Source of the DNA: JANOYJ01 sp031373225
Lineage (GTDB): Bacteria; Pseudomonadota; Alphaproteobacteria; Rhizobiales; Rhizobiaceae
NCBI GenBank assembly: GCA_031373225.1
Contig: JANMMM010000087.1
Span: forward strand, 1-41,086
Length of the DNA: 41,086 nt
Direction: 5' to 3'
Shown here in pieces: positions 8,290 through 16,010 of this stretch. Both the position numbers and the translations under genes were made by a program. The stretch's first letter is position 1. Each line of letters begins with the position of its first letter. The notes under the pieces are model-generated. The model had not been told where the DNA came from, made no database searches, and was given only the letters and a program-made list of their open reading frames with translations.

Positions 8290-8415
8290 GATACCTGCTC
8301 CTTCTGGTTTGCGCCAAATCAATAGCGCACATGTAAGATGGGTCTGGCATGTAGTTTGTGGCAGTGCTGCATGTGCATGGCTGGCATGTCAAAAAGGGCG
8401 GACAGCGGAGCAGCG

Positions 8416-9225
8416 ATGAGACCGGAAAGGCGCAGAATCTTCCTGTCGGCGGCAAAAGCCGGCGCGGCTCTGCTCGCGGCTTTTGTCCTTTTCGCCTACT
8501 TTGTCCTGCCCCTGATTTGGACACATTTCGAGCACGAACCCGCGCTTGCCGGCTTTTCGATGCAGACAGAGACGGCGCAGCATATTCCAGGCGATCCTTT
8601 GAACGTTGGCTTGGTTGGCAGCCGGAACGAAGTGACTTCGGCGTTTCAGCAAATTGGCTGGCTGCCCGCTGATGCGCTGAGCTTGAAAAACGACCTCGCC
8701 ATCGCCGGCAGCGTGGTTCTGGACCGCGCCTACGACGCGGCTCCTGTCAGCTTCCTGTTTTTTCAGGGCCGGCATCAGGATTTGGCATTTGAAATGCCGG
8801 TCGGCGACAGCGCGGAACAGCGCATTCATGTCCGGCTCTGGAAGGCGCTGGAGCAGGGCTTGGAGGGGCGGCCTGTCTGGCTCGGCGCTGTGTCTTTTGA
8901 CAAGGGCGTTGGGCTCAGCCATCTGACAGGACAGATCACCCACCACATAGACGCAGATGTGGATGCGCAGCGCGATGCGCTTGTCAAAGCGCTCACCGGG
9001 GCGGGGATTGTGGCGGGGCTTTATCAGGTGTCCGGCGTTGGCCCGACGCTGACGGGGCGCAACGGAGAAGGCGACCGGTTTTTCACCGATGGCGAATTGA
9101 CGGTTGCCGTGCTGCGCGCCGGGGCTTCGCGCGGGGACATTTCGCCTGAAATCATGGAAAACCCGCCGCTGTTCCGCCTGAAACAAACGATTTGGTCGGT
9201 GTTTTCCGGCGGTCAGGGCAGATAA
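8416..9225 (+). CDS. LssY C-terminal domain membrane-anchored protein
   Basis: This 269-residue protein has an N-terminal membrane segment at about residues 12-36 (AAKAGAALLAAFVLFAYFVL), followed by a soluble domain like the C-terminal part of LssY. Typical text is PLNVGLVGSRNEV..AF...GW, then FFQGRHQDLAFEM, HVRLW and TGQITHHIDADVDAQRD. LssY domains occur alone or fused to PAP2/DedA membrane proteins and have no firm function. The ATG at 8416 follows GCGGAG at good spacing; an in-frame ATG 26 codons upstream is less likely. The gene converges on the SelW-like gene with only 5 bp between them. Confidence 0.8.
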   Translation: MRPERRRIFLSAAKAGAALLAAFVLFAYFVLPLIWTHFEHEPALAGFSMQTETAQHIPGDPLNVGLVGSRNEVTSAFQQIGWLPADALSLKNDLAIAGSVVLDRAYDAAPVSFLFFQGRHQDLAFEMPVGDSAEQRIHVRLWKALEQGLEGRPVWLGAVSFDKGVGLSHLTGQITHHIDADVDAQRDALVKALTGAGIVAGLYQVSGVGPTLTGRNGEGDRFFTDGELTVAVLRAGASRGDISPEIMENPPLFRLKQTIWSVFSGGQGR

Positions 9226-9230
9226 AATGG

Positions 9231-9506
9231 CTATTTGCGGTCGGCGTGCCCAAGATCGCGCGCGGGGTCGATGACGTCTCGCACCAGCTGCTTCAGAACT
9301 TTGGCTTCCGGAAAACTCTGCCTTTCCTTGCGGTCCCAGATCACTTCACCATCGACGCCGATGGTGAATATCCCGCCGGTTCCAGGAATGAGCGCCACTT
9401 CGCCAATATCATCGCCAAATGTCTGCAAAAGCTCCTGTGCCATCCATGCGGCGCGCAGCAGCCATTGGCACTGAGTGCAGTAGGTTATGGCGATGCGCGG
9501 TTTCAT
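9231..9506 (-). CDS. SelT/SelW/SelH family selenoprotein-like (Cys form)
   Basis: This is a 91-residue thioredoxin-like Rdx family protein. The N-terminal strand ITYCTQCQW carries the CxxC motif at about residues 10-13, with cysteine at the position taken by selenocysteine in some relatives. GTGGIFTIGVDGEVIWDRKE and FPEAKVLKQLVRDVIDP follow and are the usual C-terminal blocks. Homologues are small redox proteins of unknown partner. No in-frame TGA or SECIS-like need is seen. It lies downstream of two other short minus-strand genes. Confidence 0.87.
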   Translation of the reverse strand: MKPRIAITYCTQCQWLLRAAWMAQELLQTFGDDIGEVALIPGTGGIFTIGVDGEVIWDRKERQSFPEAKVLKQLVRDVIDPARDLGHADRK

Positions 9507-9515
9507 GACTTCCTG

Positions 9516-9761
9516 TCAGGCGAATATCCGCAAGGGCGCGCCGTCATCGGCGCAGCCAAGCTTTGACTGCGGCTGGAGACCGTCCAGCGCGGCGCGCGAC
9601 ATTCGGTGTTTCATTTCATTGAGGCAATCGACGAGAAGGTCGAGATCGACCGCGCCATGGCGGGAGAGCGAAACGTCCAGACCGTCCACCGGGCCGCCGC
9701 GATCCAGAAAATCGCAGATGACTTTGTCGAGTTGTTCGCGTCTGTCGAACCGTTCAGCCAT
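9516..9761 (-). CDS. Hypothetical protein, 81 residues
   Basis: I do not recognise this ORF. It lies between the DUF427 gene and the SelW-like gene, in the same direction, with a 9-bp gap to the latter. The first 55 residues are charged and could form helices (RREQLDKVICDFLD, LLVDCLNEMKHRM); the end looks less ordered. The ribosome site is poor and longer frames overlap it on both strands. Its position in a tight minus-strand run is the main support. Confidence 0.4.
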   Translation of the reverse strand: MAERFDRREQLDKVICDFLDRGGPVDGLDVSLSRHGAVDLDLLVDCLNEMKHRMSRAALDGLQPQSKLGCADDGAPLRIFA

Positions 9762-9821
9762 GATAAGGCAGCATGCCCCAAAACCCTGAAAAAAGTGTGC
9801 GCCCGAAAGGTCAACAGACCG

Positions 9822-10202
9822 TTAAGAGGCCGCGCGGGTCCTGATCTCCACTTTGTCGGGATAGAAGGCGACATGGCGGTCAATCGCAGCCATCTGGTCG
9901 AATGGGTCGTCATAGCCCCAGACCGCGTTCTGCGCCTCACAGTCCTGGGTTTTCAGCGTCCAGTAGCGGGCAGTGCCTTTGAACGGACATTTGGTCCGGC
10001 GGTCGGTTTCAAGGAAATATTCCATCTTGCAGTCGGCGCGGGGCACATAGAAACACGCCGGGTAGGAAGCCTCCTGCATCCGGATGGCGCGCACTGTGTC
10101 GGCGACCAGCGCGCCTTTGAACAGGACTTGGATGCGGACGGGCTCGGGGGTGAGCGTGATCACATGGCCGGGATTGGCGGCAAAGGCGGGGGATGGGGGC
10201 AT
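9822..10202 (-). CDS. DUF427 domain protein
   Basis: This 126-residue protein matches the DUF427 family. The blocks PVRIQVLFKGALVADTVRAIRMQEASYP, FYVPRADCKMEYF, CPFKGTARYWTL and NAVWGYDDPFDQMAAIDRHVAFYPDKVEI follow the family order. The fold is a small beta barrel-like domain whose function is not established. The start has AAGGAC about ten bases upstream. It is divergent from the HicB-HicA pair. Confidence 0.88.
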   Translation of the reverse strand: MPPSPAFAANPGHVITLTPEPVRIQVLFKGALVADTVRAIRMQEASYPACFYVPRADCKMEYFLETDRRTKCPFKGTARYWTLKTQDCEAQNAVWGYDDPFDQMAAIDRHVAFYPDKVEIRTRAAS

Positions 10203-10247
10203 CTGGGCTGCTGTCCTTTCGATTGAGCCGCTTGCGCGTTGAAGCTA

Positions 10248-10276
10248 TTGACGCTGACACAGTAAAACACGATATT
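10248..10276 (+). promoter_or_regulatory. Sigma70-type promoter for the hicB-hicA pair
   Basis: TTGACG (10248-10253) and GATATT (10271-10276) are separated by 17 bp, about 35 bp ahead of the HicB-like start codon. The local sequence is AT-rich compared with its surroundings. Confidence 0.5.
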
Positions 10277-10310
10277 TCAGTCACGAAAACTACCTGATTG
10301 GAGAGCAAGA

Positions 10311-10622
10311 GTGAACCAGAAACTGCTCTGCTACGCCCATGGACGCGATGACAACTGGGAGGCGATCTGCGTTGATTTTGATTTGGCGGTGCAAGGCAAG
10401 TCCTTTAACGACGTGCAGGACAAACTTAGCAAAATGGCAAAATCCTACCTCGAAGACGCCATGAAGGAAGATCCGGAAACAGCTCAACGTTTGCTGAGCA
10501 GGCGGGTTCCTTTACTGACGCGGACGAAACTTGCTGTCTTGCTGTTCTGGCGTCTCATGACAGGCGCCAACAGCGGGAAGGGCAATTATTACGCCGGCTA
10601 TGACATGCCGTGCCCCGCCTGA
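10311..10622 (+). CDS. hicB: HicB-like antitoxin (no visible DNA-binding domain)
   Basis: The first ~60 residues resemble the partial RNase H-like fold of HicB antitoxins: LLCYAHGRDDNWEAICVDFDLAVQGKSFNDVQDKL, in which 'a.c.Dfdl...G.s..ea...l' is the family pattern. The last 40 residues (RRVPLLTRTKLAVLLFWRLM and on) are hydrophobic and basic, and I see no ribbon-helix-helix or HTH there. The GTG start follows GGAGAG. The frame overlaps the HicA-like gene by 13 nt, giving the order antitoxin then toxin, the reverse of classical hicAB. The antitoxin role is inferred from the neighbour. Confidence 0.65.
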   Translation: MNQKLLCYAHGRDDNWEAICVDFDLAVQGKSFNDVQDKLSKMAKSYLEDAMKEDPETAQRLLSRRVPLLTRTKLAVLLFWRLMTGANSGKGNYYAGYDMPCPA

Positions 10623-10840
10623 AATGCACTGGAAAAGCCGTCATTGACATATTGCTGGCACACGGATTTGTGCTGCATCGGCATGATGGAACCAGCCACC
10701 GCCGATTTCGCGGCGAAGTGAATGGCAGGGTGATGTTCGTTGATGTGGCGGTTCACAGTTTGAGCGATGATATTCCCATTGGCACTTTGGCATCAATTGT
10801 CCGCCAGTCTGGCTTGCCAAAAGGACTGTTTATGAAATGA
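10610..10840 (+). CDS. hicA: HicA-family toxin
   Basis: This 76-residue basic protein has the HicA (YcfA-like) double-stranded RNA-binding fold pattern: GKAVIDILLAHGFVLHRHDGTSHRRF, in which the second histidine of the 'GSH' motif is the catalytic residue (here TSH), and ending IPIGTLASIVRQSGL. HicA toxins cut mRNA and are blocked by HicB. The GTG start at 10610 lies inside the end of the HicB-like gene. The middle is slightly unusual (VNGRVMFVDVAVH) but key positions look intact, so it is probably functional. Confidence 0.8.
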   Translation: MPRLKCTGKAVIDILLAHGFVLHRHDGTSHRRFRGEVNGRVMFVDVAVHSLSDDIPIGTLASIVRQSGLPKGLFMK

Positions 10841-10871
10841 ACGACCTCACTGATTTTTCGAGCAAACTGTA

Positions 10872-11486
10872 ATGACACTCACCGGCTTCATCACCTATTC
10901 CGCCGCGCTCGCCCTCGCCGTCGCGGTGCCCGGCCCCGGCATTGTCGCCATGGTGGCGCGCGGGCTTGGGTCCGGCTTCCGCGCCACGCTGCCGATGGCG
11001 CTGGGCATTGCGCTCGGCGATCTGGTGTATCTGACCGCAGCCGTGCTTGGCCTCGCCTATATCGCGCAGACGTTCGGGATCATCTTCATGGCGTTCAAAT
11101 ACGCCGGTGCGGCCTATCTTGCGTTTCTGGCTTACAAGTTCTGGACGGCGGGCGTCGGCATTGAAAAGGTTGAGGCGCGGCGGGCGGAGGGGCCGTTTGT
11201 GTCGTTCATGTCGGGCTTGATGGTGACGCTCGGCAATCCGAAAGTCATGGTGTTCTATCTGGCGCTCTTACCGGCGATCATTGACCTGTCCACTGTAACG
11301 CTGAATGATTATCTCGTTCTGCTGGTTCTGACCACGGCAATTCTGCTGATCATTCTTCTGCCATACCTTGCGCTCGCGACGCGCACCCGTGCGCTTTTGC
11401 AGACGCCCGTGGCGTTGAGGCGCATCAGCCGGACGGCGGCGTGCTTCCTCGGCGGCGCGGCGCTGGCGATTGCGGCGCGGGCCTGA
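10872..11486 (+). CDS. LysE/RhtB family amino-acid exporter
   Basis: This is a 204-residue inner-membrane protein with about six hydrophobic segments. The opening LTGFITYSAALALAVAVPGPGIVAMVARGLGSG is the LysE-family start, with the PGP motif near residue 21, followed by GIALGDLVYLTAAVLGL and KYAGAAYLAFLAYKFW, and then GNPKVMVFYLALLPA. Members export amino acids or derivatives such as homoserine, threonine or cysteine. Lying about 130 bp upstream of cysK, a link to cysteine or O-acetylserine export is possible but is only inference. Confidence 0.88.
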   Translation: MTLTGFITYSAALALAVAVPGPGIVAMVARGLGSGFRATLPMALGIALGDLVYLTAAVLGLAYIAQTFGIIFMAFKYAGAAYLAFLAYKFWTAGVGIEKVEARRAEGPFVSFMSGLMVTLGNPKVMVFYLALLPAIIDLSTVTLNDYLVLLVLTTAILLIILLPYLALATRTRALLQTPVALRRISRTAACFLGGAALAIAARA

Positions 11487-11614
11487 GAACCGCAATCTTG
11501 GCAATGGACCAGTGGCGGAATGAAATTCTGCGGCGCGGGGAAATTTCTGTTCAATAGCCCTCGTTTTTCTGCGCACCCAGTATAGACTATCGTCAAATTT
11601 CGGGGAGAAAAACC

Positions 11615-12583
11615 ATGAGCGAGACCAGAAAACCGGGCCGCGGCCGCATCTATAATTCCATCATCGAAACCATTGGCGACACGCCGATTGTGCGGCTTGA
11701 TAAATTTGCCAAGGAAAAGGGCGTTGACGCCAATCTCCTCGCCAAGCTGGAGTTTTTCAACCCGATCGCGTCGGTGAAGGACCGGATCGGCGTCGCCATG
11801 ATCGAGAGCCTTGAGAAACAGGGAAAGATCACGCCCGGCAAGACTGTTCTGATCGAGCCCACATCCGGCAACACCGGCATCGCGCTGGCTTTTGCGGCGG
11901 CGGCGAAGGGCTACCGGCTCATTCTGACCATGCCGGAGACCATGTCGGTCGAGCGGCGCAAGATGCTGAAGCTTCTGGGCGCGGAGCTGGTGCTGACCGA
12001 AGGGCCGAAGGGCATGAAGGGCGCCATCGCCCGCGCCACCGAGCTTTTGGCGGAAAATCCCGGCGCGGTGATGCCGCAGCAGTTTGAAAACCCGGCCAAT
12101 CCCGAAATCCACCGCAAGACCACGGCGGAGGAAATCTGGAACGACACGGACGGCGGCATCGACATTCTTGTCGCCGGCATCGGCACCGGCGGCACGATCA
12201 CCGGCGTCGGCCAGGTGCTGAAAGCCCGCAAGCCGGGTGTCAAAATCATCGCCGTCGAGCCGGAAGCCTCGCATGTCCTGTCTGGCGGCGCGCCGGGGCC
12301 GCACAAGATTCAGGGCATCGGCGCGGGCTTCGCCCCGGCCATTCTCGACACGAGTGTTTACGATGAGGTGGTGCAGGTCACCAATGAGGAATCATTCGAA
12401 AACGCCCGCCTCGTCGCGCGGCTCGAAGGCGTGCCGGTCGGCATCTCCTCCGGCGCGGCGCTGGCGGCGGCGGTGAAGATCGGGTTGCGGCCGGAGAACA
12501 AGGGCAAGAACATCGTCGTGATCATTCCCTCGTTCGCCGAGCGCTATCTGTCGACGGCTTTGTTTGACGGGCTGGAGGCATGA
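11615..12583 (+). CDS. cysK: Cysteine synthase A (O-acetylserine sulfhydrylase)
   Basis: This PLP enzyme of 322 residues makes cysteine from O-acetylserine and sulfide. It shows IIETIGDTPIVRLD, the PLP lysine in NPIASVKDRIG (about residue 55), the substrate loop EPTSGNTGIALAFAAAAKGY, the phosphate-binding GIGTGGTITGVGQVLK, and HKIQGIGAGFAP, in the order typical of CysK. The start follows GGGGAG at good spacing. It sits about 8 kb from the sulfate uptake operon in the same window, so the two steps of sulfur assimilation are not in one operon. Confidence 0.94.
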   Translation: MSETRKPGRGRIYNSIIETIGDTPIVRLDKFAKEKGVDANLLAKLEFFNPIASVKDRIGVAMIESLEKQGKITPGKTVLIEPTSGNTGIALAFAAAAKGYRLILTMPETMSVERRKMLKLLGAELVLTEGPKGMKGAIARATELLAENPGAVMPQQFENPANPEIHRKTTAEEIWNDTDGGIDILVAGIGTGGTITGVGQVLKARKPGVKIIAVEPEASHVLSGGAPGPHKIQGIGAGFAPAILDTSVYDEVVQVTNEESFENARLVARLEGVPVGISSGAALAAAVKIGLRPENKGKNIVVIIPSFAERYLSTALFDGLEA

Positions 12584-12660
12584 TGAGCGGTTCCCAAGCG
12601 CCTGCGTACAGCAAGGTAAAGTTCTTTTAGCAAGTTGTTGGGTGGGGACTGAGCAGCCCG
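12584..12660. other. Gap after cysK
   Basis: Seventy-seven bases between cysK and the hypothetical ORF. No terminator hairpin or promoter is clear here. Confidence 0.4.
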
Positions 12661-13017
12661 ATGAAAATACGCCGACAAAGAAGACACATTCTTGTAAAGG
12701 TAGCTGAAGCCAACTCTGCAGCTTCGAACCACTTATCTCGTCCGACTCAGAATCCCGAGCTGCCTGATGGCGACTTATATCAATCTTGGGCAAAAGCGGC
12801 GAAGATTGACTCTAAGCTTGCCAGCGGGCGGAAGCTCCAGAGCGAACCACCCTTCAACAAGGATGGGAACTACGACGAGCGCTATGCCGGTGGAAGAGAA
12901 CTAAATAAATGGAAGCGAGATTATGACAACTTGCTCGCTTCAGAAACCCGAATGAAACTGGCCTTTGAGTCTCGGTCGGGGTTGTTTTTGCTGCTAGAAC
13001 ATCGGGTGCCAAAATAG
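12661..13017 (+). CDS. Hypothetical protein, 118 residues
   Basis: I do not recognise this ORF. It is hydrophilic and basic at its N-terminus (MKIRRQRRHILVKVAEANS) and has a charged, lysine- and arginine-rich second half (GGRELNKWKRDYDNLLAS). A GGGGAC sequence lies upstream of the ATG. Its base composition is visibly poorer in G+C than the flanking genes and codon use is less biased, which hints at transfer. An opposing frame (12392-12793) overlaps its first third but reads like a shadow of cysK. It lies between cysK and a dispersed inverted repeat, typical of an accessory insertion point. Confidence 0.4.
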   Translation: MKIRRQRRHILVKVAEANSAASNHLSRPTQNPELPDGDLYQSWAKAAKIDSKLASGRKLQSEPPFNKDGNYDERYAGGRELNKWKRDYDNLLASETRMKLAFESRSGLFLLLEHRVPK

Positions 13018-13046
13018 GATTACTTTGGCGACCGAATTACCTCTCG

Positions 13047-13213
13047 CCGTCATTCCGGGGCCGCGCAGCGGAACCCGGAATCCAGAGATGGGATGCTCGC
13101 AAGGGAGCTGAAATGGTTGGTTTGGCGGGCCTGAAATCAGTCCGCGCAGGTGCGAAACTTCGATCTTCGCCACTCTGGATTCCGGGTTCCGCTTCGCGGC
13201 CCCGGAATGACGG
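13047..13213. repeat. Long inverted repeat (intergenic repeat family C)
   Basis: Two 41-nt arms, 13047-13087 and 13173-13213, are reverse complements with a single mismatch (40 of 41). The arms start CCGTCATTCCGGGGCCGCG and are separated by 85 bp of unrelated sequence. Very similar 'CGTCATTCCGGGG' units are scattered through many Rhizobiales genomes, as I recall. The pair could fold into a long hairpin between the hypothetical ORF and the gntR gene and might act as a barrier to read-through from either side. No terminal transposase gene is present. Confidence 0.85.
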
Positions 13214-13261
13214 ATTTGAGCCGACGGCCGGCAAAGCGATTCCATTTGAGCCGCCGACGCT

Positions 13262-14035
13262 CTAACGCGAACCGCCCCTGTCGATGATGGCGCTCGTATT
13301 GTCCATCAGCTTGCGCACCGCGAGCCGCGCGGCCTGCGGCTTTTGCTTGCGGATGCAGCGTTCGATGACATTGTGAAGATTCTGCGCGTGATGCAGGTCG
13401 TTGGCCTCGCGGGTGACATATAGGAAAAGCTTGTCCAAAGCTGATTCAATCAGCACGCCGAGCGGGAACAAAAGCTCATTGCCGGAGCCTTTCAAGATGG
13501 CGAGGTGGAAGCGCACGTCGGCTTCGGTGCGTTCCGGCAGCGACTGCGCCTTCGCCATGTCGGCGCAGGCGGCGCTGATAACGGCCATCTGCTCCGCGCT
13601 GCGGTGTTCCGCCGCCAGCGCCGCCGCCTCCGGCTCAATGATGTAGCGCAGCTGGTGCAGGGCTTTGAGGAATCCCCGCTGGTCCGGCCCCTGCGAATAC
13701 CAGTTCAGAATATCGCGGTCGAACAGGTTCCAGCGCTCGCGCGGCTCGACGCGGCTGCCGATTTTCGGACGCGAGCTTAGAAGGTTTTTCGCCATCAGCA
13801 TTTTGACGGCTTCACGCACGGCGGAGCGCGAGACTTTGAAACTTGCAGCCCATGCGGCTTCGTTGGGCAGCACGGAGCCGGGCGGATAGTCGCCGCGCAC
13901 AATCCTGAGGCCGATTTCCTGCGCGATGGATTCATGGACGCTGCCGCCCATGCGGCGGCTGCCGCGCGCTGGCGCTGCGCCGGGCGGCGCGTCTTTGCGA
14001 AAAAGCTCGGCAGCCTGTGTTTTCGTCTTTTCCAT
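13262..14035 (-). CDS. GntR/FadR-family regulator of the sugar operon
   Basis: This 257-residue regulator has an N-terminal winged helix at about residues 32-98: ESIAQEIGLRIVRGDYPPGSVLPNE, then KVSRSAVREAVKMLMAKNLL and the wing KIGSRVEPRE. An all-helical FCD ligand domain follows, with conserved metal-type residues (DVRFHLAILKGSGN; HHAQNLHNVIE). It is the last gene of the minus-strand unit ATPase-permease-regulator, 28 bp after the permease stop. It probably represses the divergent sugar transport and dehydrogenase genes, with a sugar acid or phosphate as inducer; the ligand is not evident from sequence. Confidence 0.9.
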   Translation of the reverse strand: MEKTKTQAAELFRKDAPPGAAPARGSRRMGGSVHESIAQEIGLRIVRGDYPPGSVLPNEAAWAASFKVSRSAVREAVKMLMAKNLLSSRPKIGSRVEPRERWNLFDRDILNWYSQGPDQRGFLKALHQLRYIIEPEAAALAAEHRSAEQMAVISAACADMAKAQSLPERTEADVRFHLAILKGSGNELLFPLGVLIESALDKLFLYVTREANDLHHAQNLHNVIERCIRKQKPQAARLAVRKLMDNTSAIIDRGGSR

Positions 14036-14063
14036 TGGCCCCTACTATACGCCCTTGGCCAGC

Positions 14064-15062
14064 CTATTCGCTCTGGCGGAAATTGCGCACCCGGTCGAAC
14101 AGAACCGCCAGAAGAATCGCGCCGCCAATGAAGACGCCCTGCCAGAAGGCATTGATGCCGAGAAGGCCCAGACTGTTGCGGATGATCTCAATCAGCGCCG
14201 CGCCGATCAGCGCGCCGATCGCCGTGCCGATGCCGCCCGCAAGGTTTGCCCCGCCGATAACAGCTGCGGCGATGACCTGCAGCTCGAGGCCGGTGCCGAT
14301 GTTGGTGGTGATCGCGCCGAGCCAGCCGGTCTGGATGATGCCGGCAATGCCCGCCGACAGGGCTGACAACATATAGACCGCGACTTTGATTCTGCGCACC
14401 GGCACGCCGGTCAGCGTCGCCGCGTGTTCATTGCCGCCGATGGCGTAAAGATAGCGGCCAAACTTGGTCCAGCGCAGCATGAAGCCGGTGACCAGCGCCA
14501 GCACAATCATGTAAAGAACCGGGTTGGCGATGCCGAAAAACCACGCCCCGCCGCCCAGAGCCAGAAGCTTGTCATGGTCCGGGCCGAACTGGAAAACCAC
14601 CGTGTTGCCGGACGTGACCATGGCAAGGCTGCGCCCGATGGACAGCATGCCGAGCGTCACGACAAAAGGCGGGAAGCCGAGATAGGCGATCAGCGCTCCG
14701 TTAAACGCGCCGACGATCAATGCCGTCGCCACGGAGGCCAGGATGCCGATTTCGATGCTGTAACCGGCATGCATGACGACGCCCAGCACCATCGAACACA
14801 GGCACAGGACCGAGCCGACCGACAGATCGATGCCGCCGGTGATGATGACCAGCGTCATGCCAAGCGCGATGATGGCGACGAACGTGACGTTGCGGGTGAT
14901 GTTGTAGAGGTTCTTGGTGGTCGCAAATGAATCGGTGGCGAAAGACAGGAACAGACAGGCGAGTATCACCGCGATGAATACCCAGAATGTCTGGCTGCCG
15001 AGCTTCTCCGCCAGCCAGGTCTGCTGCTTCTGCTCAATCGTCTTGTCGAGAGTGATGGTCAT
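14064..15062 (-). CDS. Sugar ABC transporter permease (RbsC/FrcC type)
   Basis: This 332-residue permease of the CUT2 sugar ABC family has about nine to ten membrane segments. It shows GMTLVIITGGIDLSVGSVL early on and GRYLYAIGGNEHAATLTGV, a cytoplasmic loop that contacts the ATPase, then VIGGANLAGGIGTAIGALIGA. Family members import ribose, xylose, fructose, galactose or polyols as monomers. It is preceded by the ATPase gene (12-bp gap) and followed by gntR. A single permease implies a homodimer. The exact sugar is not visible. Confidence 0.92.
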   Translation of the reverse strand: MTITLDKTIEQKQQTWLAEKLGSQTFWVFIAVILACLFLSFATDSFATTKNLYNITRNVTFVAIIALGMTLVIITGGIDLSVGSVLCLCSMVLGVVMHAGYSIEIGILASVATALIVGAFNGALIAYLGFPPFVVTLGMLSIGRSLAMVTSGNTVVFQFGPDHDKLLALGGGAWFFGIANPVLYMIVLALVTGFMLRWTKFGRYLYAIGGNEHAATLTGVPVRRIKVAVYMLSALSAGIAGIIQTGWLGAITTNIGTGLELQVIAAAVIGGANLAGGIGTAIGALIGAALIEIIRNSLGLLGINAFWQGVFIGGAILLAVLFDRVRNFRQSE

Positions 15063-15074
15063 GTCCGTCCTTGC

Positions 15075-15815
15075 TTAAGCATGTTCAATGGCGCCGGTGA
15101 TGAGGCCGGTGACTTCTTCAGGCGAACTCGCTTCGATCCTTTTGTCCGCGACTTTTCTGCCGCGCCGCAGCACGACGATGCGGTCGGCGACGGTGAACAC
15201 ATCCGGCATGCGGTGGCTGATCAGCACGACGGCGATGCCCTGATCGCGCAGCAGGCGGATGAGGTTCAAAACTTCCGCGACCTGCCGCACCGAGATCGCC
15301 GCCGTCGGCTCGTCCATCAGCACGATCTTCGGGTTTGACAGCCGCGTGCGGGCGATGGCGACGGCCTGACGCTGGCCGCCGGACATTTTCTTCACAAGAT
15401 CGCGCGGGCGGGTTTCGGATTTCAGTTCGGCGAAAATCTCCCCGGCGCGCCTGTACATTGCGGCATAGTCGAGCACCTTGAACGGACCGGGACCGGCGCG
15501 CAGCTCGCGGCCGAGGAAGACATTGGCGGCCGCCGTCAAATTGTCACACAGCGCCAAGTCCTGATGCACGATTTCAATGCCGTGCTGACGCGCCTCGACC
15601 GGCTTGTGCAGGATAAGTTCCCTGCCTTCCATGCGCATCGCGCCATGGCTTGGGCGGAAATTGCCTGCGATCATTTTGACCAAAGTCGATTTGCCCGCGC
15701 CATTGTCGCCCATCAGGCCAATGACCTCGCCCGGATCGAAAGACAGCGACACATCGTTGACCGCCTGGATGGCGCCGAAGTTTTTGGAAATATTGCTGAG
15801 TTCGAAAATCGCCAC
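15075..15815 (-). CDS. Sugar ABC transporter ATP-binding protein (single domain)
   Basis: This ATPase energises the sugar importer. The Walker A GDNGAGKST lies near residue 35, the Q loop follows, then SGGQRQAVAIAR (signature) and VLMDEPTAAISV (Walker B), and the switch histidine in LISHRM. At 246 residues it has one nucleotide-binding domain, as in FrcA, rather than the tandem domains of RbsA or XylG, so it must dimerise. I chose the GTG at 15815 because GGGAG lies eight bases upstream; an in-frame TTG six codons earlier is possible. It is the first gene of the minus-strand unit. Confidence 0.92.
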   Translation of the reverse strand: MAIFELSNISKNFGAIQAVNDVSLSFDPGEVIGLMGDNGAGKSTLVKMIAGNFRPSHGAMRMEGRELILHKPVEARQHGIEIVHQDLALCDNLTAAANVFLGRELRAGPGPFKVLDYAAMYRRAGEIFAELKSETRPRDLVKKMSGGQRQAVAIARTRLSNPKIVLMDEPTAAISVRQVAEVLNLIRLLRDQGIAVVLISHRMPDVFTVADRIVVLRRGRKVADKRIEASSPEEVTGLITGAIEHA

Positions 15816-15905
15816 CCAATCGCTCCCGCCCAAGGCTTTTTCAAGGATTAGCCAAGCCGTTCAACGCCGTCAATCAACAAGCGTCTATTTCCATTAAAAT
15901 CGGTA

Positions 15906-15916
15906 TTGTCTGATAA
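15906..15916. promoter_or_regulatory. Candidate GntR operator in the divergent promoter
   Basis: The 177-bp region between the ATPase and binding-protein genes is AT-rich. TTGTCTGATAA (15906-15916) is an imperfect palindrome of the size bound by FadR-type GntR proteins. Weaker symmetry (CTATTT ahead of it and AAATAG after it) flanks it. A regulator of that class is encoded in the locus. This is a guess from symmetry and place only. Confidence 0.3.
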
Positions 15917-16010
15917 ATAGCGATTGACGCGGCAAAATAGGCGTTATTAGATGCGCTGGTATTTCGCGGCAGGCGCGCCCCGCGCCTGTCTGTTTAACGG
16001 GAGAGAGAAG

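Noticed and set aside
11309..12304. Minus-strand frame opposite lysE end and cysK
   Set aside because: Spans two unrelated genes on the other strand, including their intergenic gap, and has no recognisable domain.
13047..13213. Inverted repeats considered as a miniature insertion sequence with target duplications
   Set aside because: No direct repeats were visible at the borders and there is no transposase; described only as a repeat.
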